Source of the DNA: Augochlora pura
Lineage: Eukaryota; Arthropoda; Insecta; Hymenoptera; Halictidae
Direction of reading: 5' to 3'
Length of the DNA stretch: 64,000 bases
Assembly (NCBI RefSeq): GCF_028453695.1
Contig: NC_135777.1
Location: forward strand, 21,104,796 to 21,168,795
Shown in pieces: positions 10,666 to 21,871 of the stretch. The translations under genes were made by a program, and so were the position numbers. Within the stretch, counting starts at the first letter, position 1. The number at the start of each line of letters is the position of its first letter. A model generated the notes under the pieces. It ran no database searches and had not been told where the DNA came from. It was given only the letters and a program-made list of their open reading frames with translations.

Positions 10666-13128
10666 TGACGTGTCCCAGTTTCCCCGGGAATCGGTCCGTA
10701 TTTATAATCCGACGGCGATCAGGAATTAATGGGGATCGTCGCCATAGAGAGCGACCGGGTGTAATCACGTTTCTCGTTCCGCTCGGAATCGCCGCCAGAA
10801 ATTGCCGAGGAGCGGGAGCGGCCCGTGCTCCTTGCATGTCGCGGCCCATCGTCGAACGAAACCGCCTATTTCCTTGGACGTCGTTGGCCGAAATTGATTG
10901 TCGAGGAGAATTTTTAAAAATCGCTACGAACGAAACTTAAATTTTGCTAGGATGTTAAAGCGACTAGATAAATAGAGAACGAGGGTGTACGAATTTTTTA
11001 AAACTAATTTGTTGCAGGGATAACAGAATTAGACAGTAATGTTCTTTCAACTCTTTTGCATGACTCTGAAATAAAAATTAAAGACAGAATGAGTTTTCAT
11101 GGATCTTGATACATGCGCTGAAAATTGTATTGATTTTAATTTTAAGAATGTTAGGTTATGTCAAGTCCTATTAAAAATGTCAGTCCATCTTAGAAAGTGT
11201 TCAGATATTTTTCGACGCGAATGTATTAGCTGCTAATCTTTTAATTTCTCTATATCTTATTACTAAAGACGCGAATTTAGGTGTTTTAAATCTTGACTGC
11301 TATTGAGCAAAGGCATAATACACATTGCGTCATAAAACACAGTCGAATTAGCCATCAAATTTTAATCAACGTCGTCCAAGAAAAGAGTCGTCTTGTTCGA
11401 TGGAGCGATGAGAAAGCAACCCCCGTCGCCGCGGGTCCGCGAAATTAACCAGCGCAGTTTTTGCGGCGGCCCGACGGAATTGTTGTTAATTAATTCAGGC
11501 GGAAAGCGTAGAATATGGGGATCGGTGTCGGGGCGCGTGCGTTTGTCAACAAAGAGGCCGGCAATTAATTAACCAAAGTGGCCACGGCGAGTGCCGCCGT
11601 GCGGCGACGGGCATTGTTGCAGTCCGCGGCGGCCATTGTCGAGCGCGCGCGCGCGGGCGGGCGGGCGCGGGACAGGTACACCTCGGCCCACCTGAAACAC
11701 ACCGGTCGCGGCGCGTTGTCCCTGTTTCCGCGTCCTTGCGCCAATACAAACTTCTCCCCGCGATCCGCTCTCTCTCTCTCTCTCGGTCTCTCGGTCTCTC
11801 GGTCTCTCGTTCCTCTCGTTTCGACGCGGGCTTCCCGCGCGACCATTGTCGCCGGGCTGTAAGCATTGTAAACGTCGCTATCAATTACGATTCGCCGATT
11901 TATCGGGCGACCGGTAAAACGGACGGTTTTACGGCGAGCCCCCACGGAGCCGCGGCGACCGATTATCGGTGCCCATCGGCGATCGTAAACGGCAATTTGT
12001 GCCCAATTATCCGCCGCGATCCACCGTTCCGCGCGCCCCCCTCCGGACAACGCCGGCGACTTTTATTGCGCCGATTTCCAGGGGCCGATCGGCTGATCTA
12101 ACCGATCGTTGCGCGGGGTAATAGGCGACGGTCTCGTTTCGGTGCCGCTTTTCCCGAACCTGAGATCCCGAGCCAATCCGCGCCGCCTCTAATTACTCCG
12201 TGGAATCGTTTGAACGGGACATAGGCAATTGAAAGCTGTTTATAGAGAATCCGACCTATCGAGAGGACATGTTTCGCCGATCGATTCACACGGGGATCGT
12301 CAACCTGCCTGAGAAACTCGGTGGATAGTTATCTCGCTGCTTGGTTGAACGCTGAATCCATCATGGCGGTCGAAACGATCGGTTTCTTATTTTAGAATTT
12401 CACTGACTTTATTCTTTTATTTTCTATTCTTTTATGGGATGAGTATTAATGCGAGTTTTGTAATAAAAGCTGCACCTAATCTGAGTAATTTAGGTCTTCT
12501 CGTATTTATCAGAAACAACGCAACGATCACAATAAAGACACAATAGGTTCAATATTAATTAATTTGCCAGAAAACAAATTTCATAGTGTCCAAAAAAATT
12601 GCGACTTTTCATCAGAGTCCACGATATGAGACTGCATTTAATACAACCCTTCGGAGGTTAGGTTCTCTTCGCTTTTCATTCATCTAAATTACACCCACCA
12701 CTTATTTTTACTATAACCGCCAGTAGAATCCCCGGTCTACCAGCCGCTATTGAAAAATTGATCGACAAATCCTCGCCACCGGATCATACATTTCTGACGA
12801 AGGTTACCGCAAGGCTGCGGCCACGAGACGCGGATGCCGTCGCGCGCTTCAAACTCGCAGCTTTTTTTCTCCAAGCCAGGAAGAATTACTTTTAATCGAA
12901 TGGAACGCCGGTTTCGCATGTAATCCGATTTTGAAAATTTCATGCACAATTTACGGCTCCCGTAGTGCGCGCGCTAATCGCTGAAACTTTGATAAAGTCG
13001 CCTCGAGTTGAAATTAAAAGATGAGGTTCGAAGTTATCTTCCGGGGAGGCGAGGATCAAATCCTGATGTAAAAGTGTAGCACGTCGTCTTCGAGAAATAA
13101 ATCTAACCGTGCGTCCTTATAAAGGAAA
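10666..13128. other. Non-coding mosaic with GC-rich core at 11.4-12.4 kb
   Basis: AT-rich at 10920-11390, GC- and CpG-rich at 11390-12380, then mixed. It contains a (CG)n-type run near 11644-11656 and a CT repeat with a CGGTCTCT variant at about 11768-11820. Frames of 94-161 codons overlap on both strands in the GC-rich core and are not credible as genes. Confidence 0.45.
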
Positions 13129-13366
13129 TTAACCCTTTGCACTCGAGTGGCGAATTTAAGGCACCGCTAAAATTGTACTATCATATATTTTAAGTAATTT
13201 TCATACAAAGTTTAGATTTTAAAGAATTGTTAAATAGTGAACCTATTGGCATGAGTCGCTGGAATCAATTTTATATGTATAAAAGTACACTTTGTTACAT
13301 AAAATTATTGTTACGAAAAATTATTCTAGTTTTATAATTAAAATAGCTTCGAGTGCAAGGGGTTAA
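13129..13366 (+). mobile_element. Complete TTAA-flanked MITE, family 1 (copy B)
   Basis: TTAA target duplications lie at 13129-13132 and 13363-13366 around a 230-bp element (13133-13362). The left end reads CCCTTTGCACTCGAGTGGCG. The right end, reverse-complemented, reads CCCCTTGCACTCGAAGC, giving roughly 16 bp of imperfect terminal inverted repeat containing CTCGA. There is no coding capacity, so it must rely on a transposase encoded elsewhere. TTAA duplications with CCC/GGG termini are the known signature of the piggyBac superfamily; assigning this family to it is an inference. Confidence 0.88.
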
Positions 13367-13500
13367 GGCTACAATTTAATTTTAAGGTATAATTTATGGA
13401 TCATGAACTAGTATATTATGTGACGTTTAATTTATTGCAAGACATTTAATGTATTGTAAGACGTTTAATTTATTATGAGACGTTTAAAGCATCTGGTTTC
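13367..13500 (+). repeat. Short tandem repeat GACGTTTAATTTATT, ~18-bp period
   Basis: Four imperfect copies of GACGTTTAATTTATTG(C/T)AA lie between about 13420 and 13487, immediately after MITE copy B. Nothing else is recognised in this interval. Confidence 0.75.
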
Positions 13501-16065
13501 GTTCAAAAGCGATCGTGTCGATCTTCGTGCGGCCGAAACATCTGCGCGCGCTTTACTTCTCGGATGACCCCACAAAAACAGGTCGTTCCTCTGTAGAATG
13601 ACTGAAGAACCACTGGAAGATAGCCTGGTGTAATGTTTTCTACAATCTTGTCGCGGCGGGGTCTGCAATTTAACCGAGAAAGATGACTGCGCTGTTCCGG
13701 CTGCAGAGAATGCGCGTTCGGGATCGCGGGAATGCTAATTCTCTTATCACGACCGAACATTCCGCAGGATGTTGCTATCTAATTGAGGAAATCATGGTTG
13801 CAACGAAACGTACAGACACATAATTTTCTACCCGGAAAACTTCTTCTCGCGATCTGCGATTTTTCCGCTCGGAGAAGACTTTTAAGCTTCTTTTAGAGTG
13901 TCAAGCTTCCGTTCTAGGGAAAAATTATTAAAGGTTATTAAAAATTATTGAGTTTGTTAAGAGTGACGAGGACTGATGGCATTATCTTTTTACATGCAAG
14001 TACTTATCCCATAGGCAATATTATATGACTTAATGTATGATACCAAAGCTCGATATTTCGATTTTTATTGCCAGCTATTATACCGGTCCACCAAAAAATA
14101 GTTATCAGTAATATTTATATAAATACTGCCTTGGACAAAAGTCTGACTATCCAAAATGTTTTGTCGAAACTCTGGTCGATCATGCCCGCCCGCCGAGCTA
14201 CCGTCATCACGGTGAACGCGGCGGGCCGCAGCGAAGGCAGGCGTTGATAAGCGCCAGTCATCCTCGATGTATTAATATCGTGGCGGCGTTACCTGTCGCC
14301 AAGACGCGCGCCAGCCGGAATATTTTACCTGTGACACGCGCGAACGTCTAGATCATCCCGCCCCGGCCGAGAAGAATGACCCCGCGGATTGATAATTATT
14401 CCGTCGCGGAAGTCGCGACCGTTGCGCGGTCCCCGTCACGGTTTTCGCAATTTTCTTCTCGATTAATTAATTTGTAAAACGCGGACGACGCGCGCGCGTT
14501 TTCTTCTCGAGTGGTTCATCAGATTGAAAGCAAAAATAGGCTACGGTTTGTCGAGCTCTTCATTTTGTCTATCCGCGCCGGCGGCTCATCTGAACGCGCC
14601 GAATCTGCGCCACTGATAATTAGATTTCTACTTAATTAACGTATTTACGGACCGTCGGCGTCCTTTTTTACTTTCCGGAAATTAAGCGTCGCTCGTTTTA
14701 ATTTAATAACAATCTCGCAGGAGATTTGTGTAATTTAATCGGCGAATGAAAAACTTGACGGCGACGAGTAGGCTGCGGTTTTTATTATTTTTTTTTGGAA
14801 GAGTATAAAAATGTACTGTGTGTAGCTTGATCAAATTTTTGAAGGATAATGCTATTAGAGTCTTGCAAATTTTATTTTAAATAGTTATTTATTTCGAAAC
14901 GGTCGGGGACTAGAAAATCGACTCGAGGGATAGTTGACGATTAAACAAATTATTATTAACAAAATCTCACATTTACTTTGCAATATTTAAGTTTATTTTA
15001 CAGAGAAAATGCAACGTAAGTTTCGAAAGTTTTGTAGACATTTTCTACTTTTAATGAAAGGGAAAAATTTTCTACTATCGCGCTTCGTCCATGCCATTTT
15101 CTAAAAATCAAATAAAATATAAAAAAATTTCAGTGACTTTTGAACGATTCAATGACTGCAAAGAAGAGCGCGGTATATTTTTCCTAATAAATACGTAAAT
15201 TCTGTATCCTACAATTCAATTATAATACATTAACTTCAATTTCTTGAAATACCGGTCTGCGACATTTTTCCTTCTAGCCACAGAATCGTCGCTAATTAAA
15301 ATACCACGACCAACTAAAGTAAGTTGAAGAAGTGGAGCGAAAGAAATGTTTAACGAGTCGCTCGGGCCAGCTGTCAAGGAAGCCTCGTCGATTTTTAATC
15401 CCGCGACAATGAAACGAAAAGAATTGACCGGGTCGCGCAGAAACGGACACTGATATGTATAATAAAAATTCCCGCTCCTCCCGTTTCCTTTGCTCTTAAA
15501 GCGTGCACGCGCCGCGCGGAAAGCCAATACACCGTGTATTCAGTTTCCGGATGGTTAATGGCGCGGATATGAATTTTTCAGTCGACCGGATTTCAGAACC
15601 GGCCGGGATATGTCGACTGTCGTCCGTGGTCCCGTCGCGAAACTAAATTCACCGGCCGCGGACAACGAGGGAGCGCGCCGTTCGACAGCCGACCCCCAGA
15701 CACTGAATATCGAAATATTACGGATATCAGTGCCGCGGGCGCGACGACACCTCGCCCCTCATCGGACCGGCCGCGATATTTTGCAAACGCTAACGAAAAA
15801 TCCTTTCTTCGCGTTTCATAAATATTAGCCCCTCGCGCGAGATGATATTTCAAGGAACTAAGATACTTCTGCATGGTATTTCGATTTTGTATTATTTTTG
15901 TATTGCATGGAATTATATCGTATTTTTTCGTATAATAATTATAGTATTAACAATTGTTTTAACATATCGTAGTGGAGCCATTTAATGCGATTATTATCGA
16001 GAAGAAGAATTGGCTTTATATTTATTGAATCAGACTTATTAAATTTCCTCATATTTTGTTCAATT
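13501..16065. other. Non-coding GC/AT mosaic
   Basis: GC-rich patches are at about 13500-13760, 14160-14780 and 15340-15840, separated by AT-rich DNA. Small frames (85-103 codons) occur only in the GC-rich patches and on overlapping strands. No repeat family, RNA gene or domain is recognised. Confidence 0.45.
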
Positions 16066-16375
16066 TTTAATTAACTCTATATTCATCCAATGAGGCGTAT
16101 TCATCTTTTTCTTTCTTCTATTTTATTTATTTTTAAATTAACTTCATATTGATCAGCTAGGGCGTTTTTTATTCTTCTATTTTGCTTATTTTTAAATTAA
16201 CTTTATATTGATCAGATAGGGCGTTTTTATTCTTTTATTTTCTTTATTTTTAAATTAACTCTATACTCATCCAATGAAACACATCAATCTCTTCCTTCCT
16301 TCCTTCTATTTTATTTATTTTTCAATTAGCTTTCTATTTATCAGCCACGGCATTTTTTACTCTGTTATTTTGATT
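16066..16375 (+). repeat. ~60-bp tandem array (TTTAAATTAACTnnATATTGATCAG)
   Basis: AATTAAC (or AATTAGC) followed by a C/T-rich, then TATT(G/C)ATC stretch recurs at 16069, 16136, 16195, 16253 and about 16325. Intervals are 58-72 bp. Each unit has the order AATTAACT, ATATT.ATC, AGGGCG or AATGA, then TTTTTATTCTTCTATTTT. At least five diverged copies are present. Confidence 0.85.
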
Positions 16376-18154
16376 ACCTTCGAATAGAAAAGTTTCGTAC
16401 AGAGTGCTCGATAAATATAAAGGTAATTATGACCTGTCCGCTACCCTAAACCGAGCGGTTAACGTGAAAATTACTTTAGAAAATGATACAGCAATTTTCA
16501 GCGGAGCCGCGGCGGCGTCTTTCGAGCGCGACGGGTTAATACGTTCCTTTCCGACTTAACGCGGCATTATACGAAGTGCTTCAAAGCCGCGCGTTAAAAA
16601 AGTTTTCGGATAACGCCGCGGAGTCTATAAACATGCATCCGCGTACTGAATACGTAAAGAGTCGAGGAAGTTGAAAATCGCTCTGTCCTTTCGGTGGTAG
16701 AGCGGAGTTAATGCTCGGCGATTTTCTCCAGACGCGAGAGTAATTAAAGATGCCGTATTTGCTTGGTGTAATTAATTGTTAACTTCATTTTATCGAAAAG
16801 AAAAATATGAGTTGTTGACGCTGCGTTAAAAATATTTCAAAGTACCGTTGCGAATGTTTCAAGTGTGTAAAATCGTTAAGAAAAATTTGTGGGTTATGTC
16901 ATCGTTTATTTTGCTTAAGTTTGTATATTTATAGATAGTTAAAGTTTTGTTTTATTAACTTTTCACTGTACCAATTTTCCAGCCAATTTTCTCTTAAACG
17001 ACTAAAGAATAAATCTTCATTTTCCACATTGATCATCAATGAGAAAAGCGAGACAAGGGAAAAATTCTTGTTCTATTGCAACATAAACTATACCATAAGC
17101 AATTTCTCGTACAAACTTCTACATATAAAATGTCTCTTATATCTTAAAAACTCGTAGCCTAAACGACGGCATCCAGTCGCAGAACTGGCATACATTTTCT
17201 GTACAACGCAACGCCGCAATTAGCGCGCTGCTATAAAAACAAGCGTTAACAAATCACGATCGCCAATATAAATTAGCCAGCTAACGACATAATGGTACAA
17301 GTTCTGCCGTTACATCGTGCTACCGCAGATATTCCTCATATCCGCGCCTCGTTGACGTTTATTTTCGCGTGCTCCTATAATCGCGTTCTTTCCGTCCCCG
17401 GCGCAATGAAGATGCTAGAGATAATGATAATAATTATCGTAGGCGGGTTCGATTCGCAACAACGTTCGCCGGAAGATCCAGTTTACGTTGAGCGGGGATC
17501 GATTCCGCGCAGTGTGCGCGAAACATGCTCGCGGGATCGGCCGATCGCCGTTGCATTAAATTCTCGTCGGCCGGCGAAAGTTGGCGAAACAGATGCGATC
17601 GTCTTCGTCGTAGCCGGAGCACGGACGATAGCGTCGCCGTTCTCCATCGGCAATTCGATTCTCTCTCGGGCGGCGTCGCATCCCCCCGAGAGTTTACGAA
17701 ACCCGGCCTCCCGTGTCCGAAGTTAACGCCGAAGACAGACCGAGTTTCGCAAACTCGGTTTCCATATTCTTCCGCGGCGCGCACCAGTCGCAATTTCTGC
17801 GATCCCCGGGCCCCGAACGGGACACCGTGCGCGCTGCTGGTATTGTTTGCAAAACAGACGCGGATGGCTTTTACCGTCGTCGTCCTCCCTGCATTCGTTT
17901 CAGAGGCGGCGAGAATGACGCTCGGCTCCCCCTTCCCCTTCCCCTTCCCCTATCTCCCGTCGAATAGACTGCGCGAATTGTATTCATTTATGGCCGCCGA
18001 ACGCATGAAAGTATCGCGCGAGAGACCGAAGCAATCTATTAACACCTTCAGCTACCGGCTGCGAGTTCGGGCGAAAGGCGACTTTGGTGAGAACTGGTTC
18101 CCGAGTTCTAGCGTCTCTCGGTTGACGATTATGATGCCGGCTTTCGACCCAATT
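16376..18154. other. Non-coding DNA; GC-rich 17.2-18.1 kb
   Basis: AT-rich with a GC patch at 16490-16760, then a GC-rich block from about 17160. The latter holds plus-strand frames at 17292-17726 and 17525-18241 (238 codons) and an opposing frame at 17793-17434. The 238-codon frame runs into the minisatellite at 18.2 kb, is rich in Arg, Ser and Pro without a recognisable motif, and overlaps frames in other phases. I treat it as a chance frame. Confidence 0.45.
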
Positions 18155-18500
18155 GTCTCCATTGATAACATTATTGTATACTGTATTATTGCACAGTGGG
18201 TTATACCGTACTATTGTATTCTGGATTATTGTGTATTATAGGGGGAACATTACCTGGATAAACGTAAGTATTCTATGTACAGTGTTGGATACTATATTGT
18301 CGTGTAGGGTGTTGTTGTGTAGTATATTATTGTATACAGCGTTGTTGTATGCTTCATTGTCGTATAAAGCGATCTTGTATATTGGATTATTATAGTATAC
18401 AGTGCTCTTGTATACTATATTATTATTATATACAGTGCTCTTGTATACTATGTTATTATTATATACAGTGCTCTTGTATACTATATTATCGTATACACTG
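18155..18500 (+). repeat. 33-bp minisatellite (TACAGTGCTCTTGTATACTA)
   Basis: TACAGTGCTC recurs exactly 33 bp apart at 18398, 18431 and 18464, each followed by TTGTATACTAT(A/G)TTATTATTATA. More diverged copies (TACAGTGTTGGATACTATATT, TACAGCGTTGTTGTATGCTTC) extend left to about 18155. Because 33 is a multiple of three, the minus strand reads as an 11-residue peptide repeat of the form NNNIVYKSTVY (18517-18236). There is no other sign of coding. Confidence 0.93.
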
Positions 18501-18751
18501 TAGAACCCCATTGACACGTTAACACTGAATCTCTAATTTTTAAAGAATTTTCATGATATAAATTGCGTACGATTAAAATTTCAAACAGCACTTCAAATGT
18601 AATAACATTGATCAAAATTAATACAAGATATTTCATCCTTTGCTGATATTTATTTCGATTGCTCTTGATCTTGAAGAAATACGATTTTAAGAAAAATAGA
18701 CTAATTATTAACATTGACAGACAATTATAATTTTATAGAACTCTTACGAAG
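18501..18751. other. AT-rich non-coding DNA
   Basis: No unit or gene recognised. A TTAACACTGAATCTCTAA string at about 18519 superficially resembles the TTAA element starts but has no matching right end. Confidence 0.45.
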
Positions 18752-18868
18752 TACGCAATTAAATTATATATTTTATAAGCAATTATATTAAATTCTACAT
18801 TTTATAAGCAATTATATTAAATTCTACATTTTATAAGCAATTATATTAAATTCTACATTTTATAAGCA
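18752..18868 (+). repeat. 29-bp tandem repeat, three perfect units plus one diverged
   Basis: AATTATATTAAATTCTACAT followed by TTTATAAGC is repeated at 18781, 18810 and 18839 with no change. A diverged unit lies just upstream, from about 18752. The identity of the three units suggests recent expansion. Confidence 0.95.
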
Positions 18869-19241
18869 ATTTGTTTCGTAGATGGATATCGGAATGGCAT
18901 AAACTTTATCAAATTGAAGAGTAATTAGCTACAGGATCTATTATTATATTGTCTACTTAAACACCTGAGGGGCAAGGATGAGTAATGGTAAATATTTATC
19001 TCGGTCTGATGAGAAACCGCGCCGTCCCCATTGTCGTAGAAACGTATGCATTAATTTAACATTTACATATGTCGCAATCTCGTTACAGGTAACATCCTAG
19101 CCTAAACGACTACCCTAATCCCTAATAAATGTGTTTCCTTCACCCTGTTCAAGCATACAAAATTTCCAGTCTAGTTCCCATGTATTATTACAGCATTCCA
19201 TTATACATTCCATTGTAAGTAGTTCCATGCAGCCGCGTCTG

Positions 19242-19277
<36 letters not shown>

Positions 19278-20694
19278 TCTTCCTCTCTCGTCTCCGAGTT
19301 CACTAAATATGTATTCAGACTTTGATTCCTGTAATGCAGGATTTTATGCGTATTTACACTTTTATTACAAATCTTCACAAAGAAGACAAATTTTCTTCGT
19401 TCTCTGTACATGGATTGGATGAGGTTATGTTTGTTGTAGTATGGTTTTGAAAAGCATTCCTTTTACACAATCTGTGAATAAATATATACTATATATATGT
19501 TAATTTCCATCTTCTCTTATTTACGATGCGTAATTTTCTAGTTTAATAAATAAAATAACAAAACTCTATTTTGTCTCTTAATATTTCTAATACAATTTCT
19601 TTTATCTAAGTTCTTGTTACTGATACTGACAACTATGGTTTTTCATTCCCATGAAATTTTTTGTTACTAAAATTACAAATTTGCGTAACAATTAAACTGC
19701 GTTAATTAACTCACCTTAAAATCCGACTCATCGACAACGAGACCTCGTCGCTTTCGTCACGAATAACTCGTATTTCTCGGCGACAGCCTCTCATCGAGAA
19801 AACCGGTGAATTAGTTATCGCAGCGCTAAATAGAAATTCGCGCATTAATCAGCCGTGGATCGTTCTACGGGAACAGTAATTTCCCTTCCATCGATTAAAC
19901 GCCGACAGAGCACTGTTCGAAGCGGGAAAGACGTCCGCGGTGGCGTCGAGTCCGCGGGTAAACAGGTGGCCACAAACCATCGATTAAAACCGCTTTATCT
20001 CGATCGACGTCTCGGCGGTCACAATTAAACGCGCCATGTAAATTTGCACGTCGAACGGCGGACGCGACGGAACGACTGGCGAGAAAGAGGAGGAGGAGGA
20101 GGAGGAGGGGTAAGGTATGGCGAAGAAAGCGGTCACGTCGCCGTTAAAAAAGAAAGCGGCGGCGGTGAAACGGAGAGGGTGGAAAAGTAAGCAAGGGATG
20201 AGATCGAACGGGAGAGCAGAGACCGTGGAAAGGTGTTCTCACTCCCCCTTCGATTCCATTTTCCACCCCCTCCCTCATCGGAATGGGATCTCGCTAATGT
20301 AACTGCCAGCTCCTGGGCAACAGTCGGATACGCGGAGCCATCGGACAAGAAGGGAAAGGAAAAAAAGGAAAAGACGGCCCCGCGAAGGGGTGGCGGACAA
20401 CGAAGGGGAAAAAAATGTAATTACAACGGAGAATGATAATGAAGTTTACATTTTAATAACCCGCCGTGTCGCCAGATGGTCCCGAATGCAATATTAATAC
20501 AGCCTCTCTCTCTCTCTCTCTCTCTCTCTCCCCCTCCCCCTCTCGCTACATCCCCTCTCGTGTTTGCAGCTACTGTACCGTGGTTGCTGAAGGTCCAGCG
20601 ACGCGTGTTACGCGTGTGCAGGCGCGGCTGTGTCGTCCGTGCGAGAGGACTTTTGCCTCTTTCGACTACGCACACCGGCACGCACACAGCTCTA
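18869..20694. other. Non-coding DNA with CT, GGA and AT runs
   Basis: AT-rich to about 19720, then GC-rich. Microsatellites: (CT)n about 19246-19282, (GGA)n about 20086-20110, (CT)n about 20503-20546. A 61-codon Lys-rich frame begins at 20117 just after the GGA run; it is discussed among the rejected items. No gene is supported. Confidence 0.5.
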
Positions 20695-21112
20695 TACAGG
20701 GTGTCCCACCTAATTCTACCTTGCTTAATTATTTCGTTATTCGCGGAAGCGCAAAAATGTGTCCCGCAGGCGAGAATTAGGCCTCCAGGGTGAAGGTCGT
20801 TGCCTGGACGCCGATCTCTCGGCAAATTTTTAGGAAAAGTAGCAAATTAGAAGATTGTGGTGGCTATTTTGTTAATACTTTATCTCGAGTTTCAGTATCG
20901 TTAAGTAAATAATTTTTATATTTTAGGAATTTTTAGGGTTAATATTAATAGTAATAATATTTTAATAATAATATTTTAATAATAATATTACAATAATAAA
21001 GTAAATATTATAATAATATCATAATAAATTCAGTAAATACATCATACAAAATACAGTAAGTTACTTCAAACGGAAATTCTATAAAAGAATTCTATAATTC
21101 AGAGAGACGATT

Positions 21113-21354
21113 TTAACCCTTTGCACTCGAGTGGCGACTCTGCGGCGCCATTAGCATTGTTGTAATACGTATTAAAATTATTTTTAATAAATATCGCCAA
21201 AGCTTAGATTTAAAAATTGTTAAAAATGTAACTGTAATATGGGTCACGAAACTCAATTGCATATTCATGAAATAAATTTTTGTATATAAAATGGACACAC
21301 TAGAAGTCAGAAAAATTATTTTAGGTTGCAATGGCTTCGAGTGTAAAGGGTTAA
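21113..21354 (+). mobile_element. Complete TTAA-flanked MITE, family 1 (copy C)
   Basis: TTAA duplications lie at 21113-21116 and 21351-21354 around a 234-bp element. Left end CCCTTTGCACTCGAGTGGCG; right end reverse-complemented CCCTTTACACTCGAAGCCA. The first 15 positions match at all but one. The length and internal motif order (GACTCTG(C/A)GGC, then TTAGATTTAAAAATTGTTAAA) match copy B at 13133-13362, so the two derive from one family. Confidence 0.9.
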
Positions 21355-21521
21355 ATATCGAATTAAAATAGCTCGCAGTGCAGAGTGTTAAATATCGAAT
21401 TAAAATAGCTCAGAGCGCAAAGGGTTAAATATTGAATTAAAATAGCTGGGAGTGCAAAGGGTTAAGTACGAATAAGCGTTAATCGTCGCAGCATAAAAGG
21501 AGCGATAGCGCAAAGGGTTAA
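21351..21521 (+). repeat. 37-bp TTAA-bounded concatemer of the MITE 3' end
   Basis: TTAA occurs at 21351, 21388, 21425, 21462 and 21518. The first three intervals are exactly 37 bp and the last is 56 bp. Each 37-bp unit reads AAAATAGCT...GTGCA.AG.G and closes against the next TTAA, matching the 3' terminus of family 1 (as in copy B). The array therefore looks like repeated addition or expansion of the element's own right end. Confidence 0.9.
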
Positions 21522-21551
21522 GGGTATCGGTGTCGGACAGGACACCCTGTA

Positions 21552-21820
21552 TGCACGCATAGATCCGCCGAGTAGAAGGAAGGAAGGCGAAGAGAATGCG
21601 CGAGGCGTTATTGCGTTTCGCAAAGAATGCAGTCCACGGCGTCATAATATATTTGCGCGTTGCAGACCGACGAGCCAGGGCCACCGCGTCAACGCACCCT
21701 GCCCGCCCCTACGGCGTCGACACGAATCTAATTTATAAGTTACGAGGAGGCCCGTGGTCCGGCGATATTTTTTTCGCGCTGGCCGTCGTCGGGCCCCGGC
21801 GCGGTCGGCCACCACTCTCT

Positions 21821-21871
<51 letters not shown>

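Larger units (their letters stand above)
20695..21551 (+). mobile_element. Candidate TA-flanked element with nested insertion
   Basis: The ends read TA-CAGGGTGTCC (20695 on) and GGACACCCTG-TA (to 21551), which gives a 10-bp inverted terminus with TA on both sides, in the style of Tc1/mariner-type non-autonomous elements. The left arm continues CCACCTAATTCTACC. The interior includes the complete TTAA MITE at 21117-21350 and its 37-bp concatemer, so most of the right half is secondary insertion. With so short a terminus, pairing of these two ends could be coincidental. It has no coding capacity. Confidence 0.5.

Noticed and set aside
11145..11165. TTAGGTTATG-like strings considered as telomeric TTAGG repeats
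   Set aside because: Only isolated occurrences; no tandem TTAGG array exists in the window.
17442..17459. GGGTTCGATTC motif resembling a tRNA B box / T arm
   Set aside because: No matching anticodon or D arm, and no acceptor stem can be paired at tRNA spacing.
17525..18241. 238-codon plus frame
   Set aside because: It sits in GC-rich DNA with overlapping frames on both strands, lacks any recognisable motif, and ends inside the 33-bp minisatellite.
18155..18868. Regular repeats considered as a CRISPR array
   Set aside because: Units are contiguous without unique spacers, and the DNA is eukaryotic in character.
20117..20302. 61-codon Lys/Ala-rich frame starting MAKKAVTSPLKKKAAAVKRR, histone-tail-like
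   Set aside because: Only the first ~35 residues are basic, the sequence follows a (GGA)n purine run, an opposing frame covers it, and no histone fold or known family follows.
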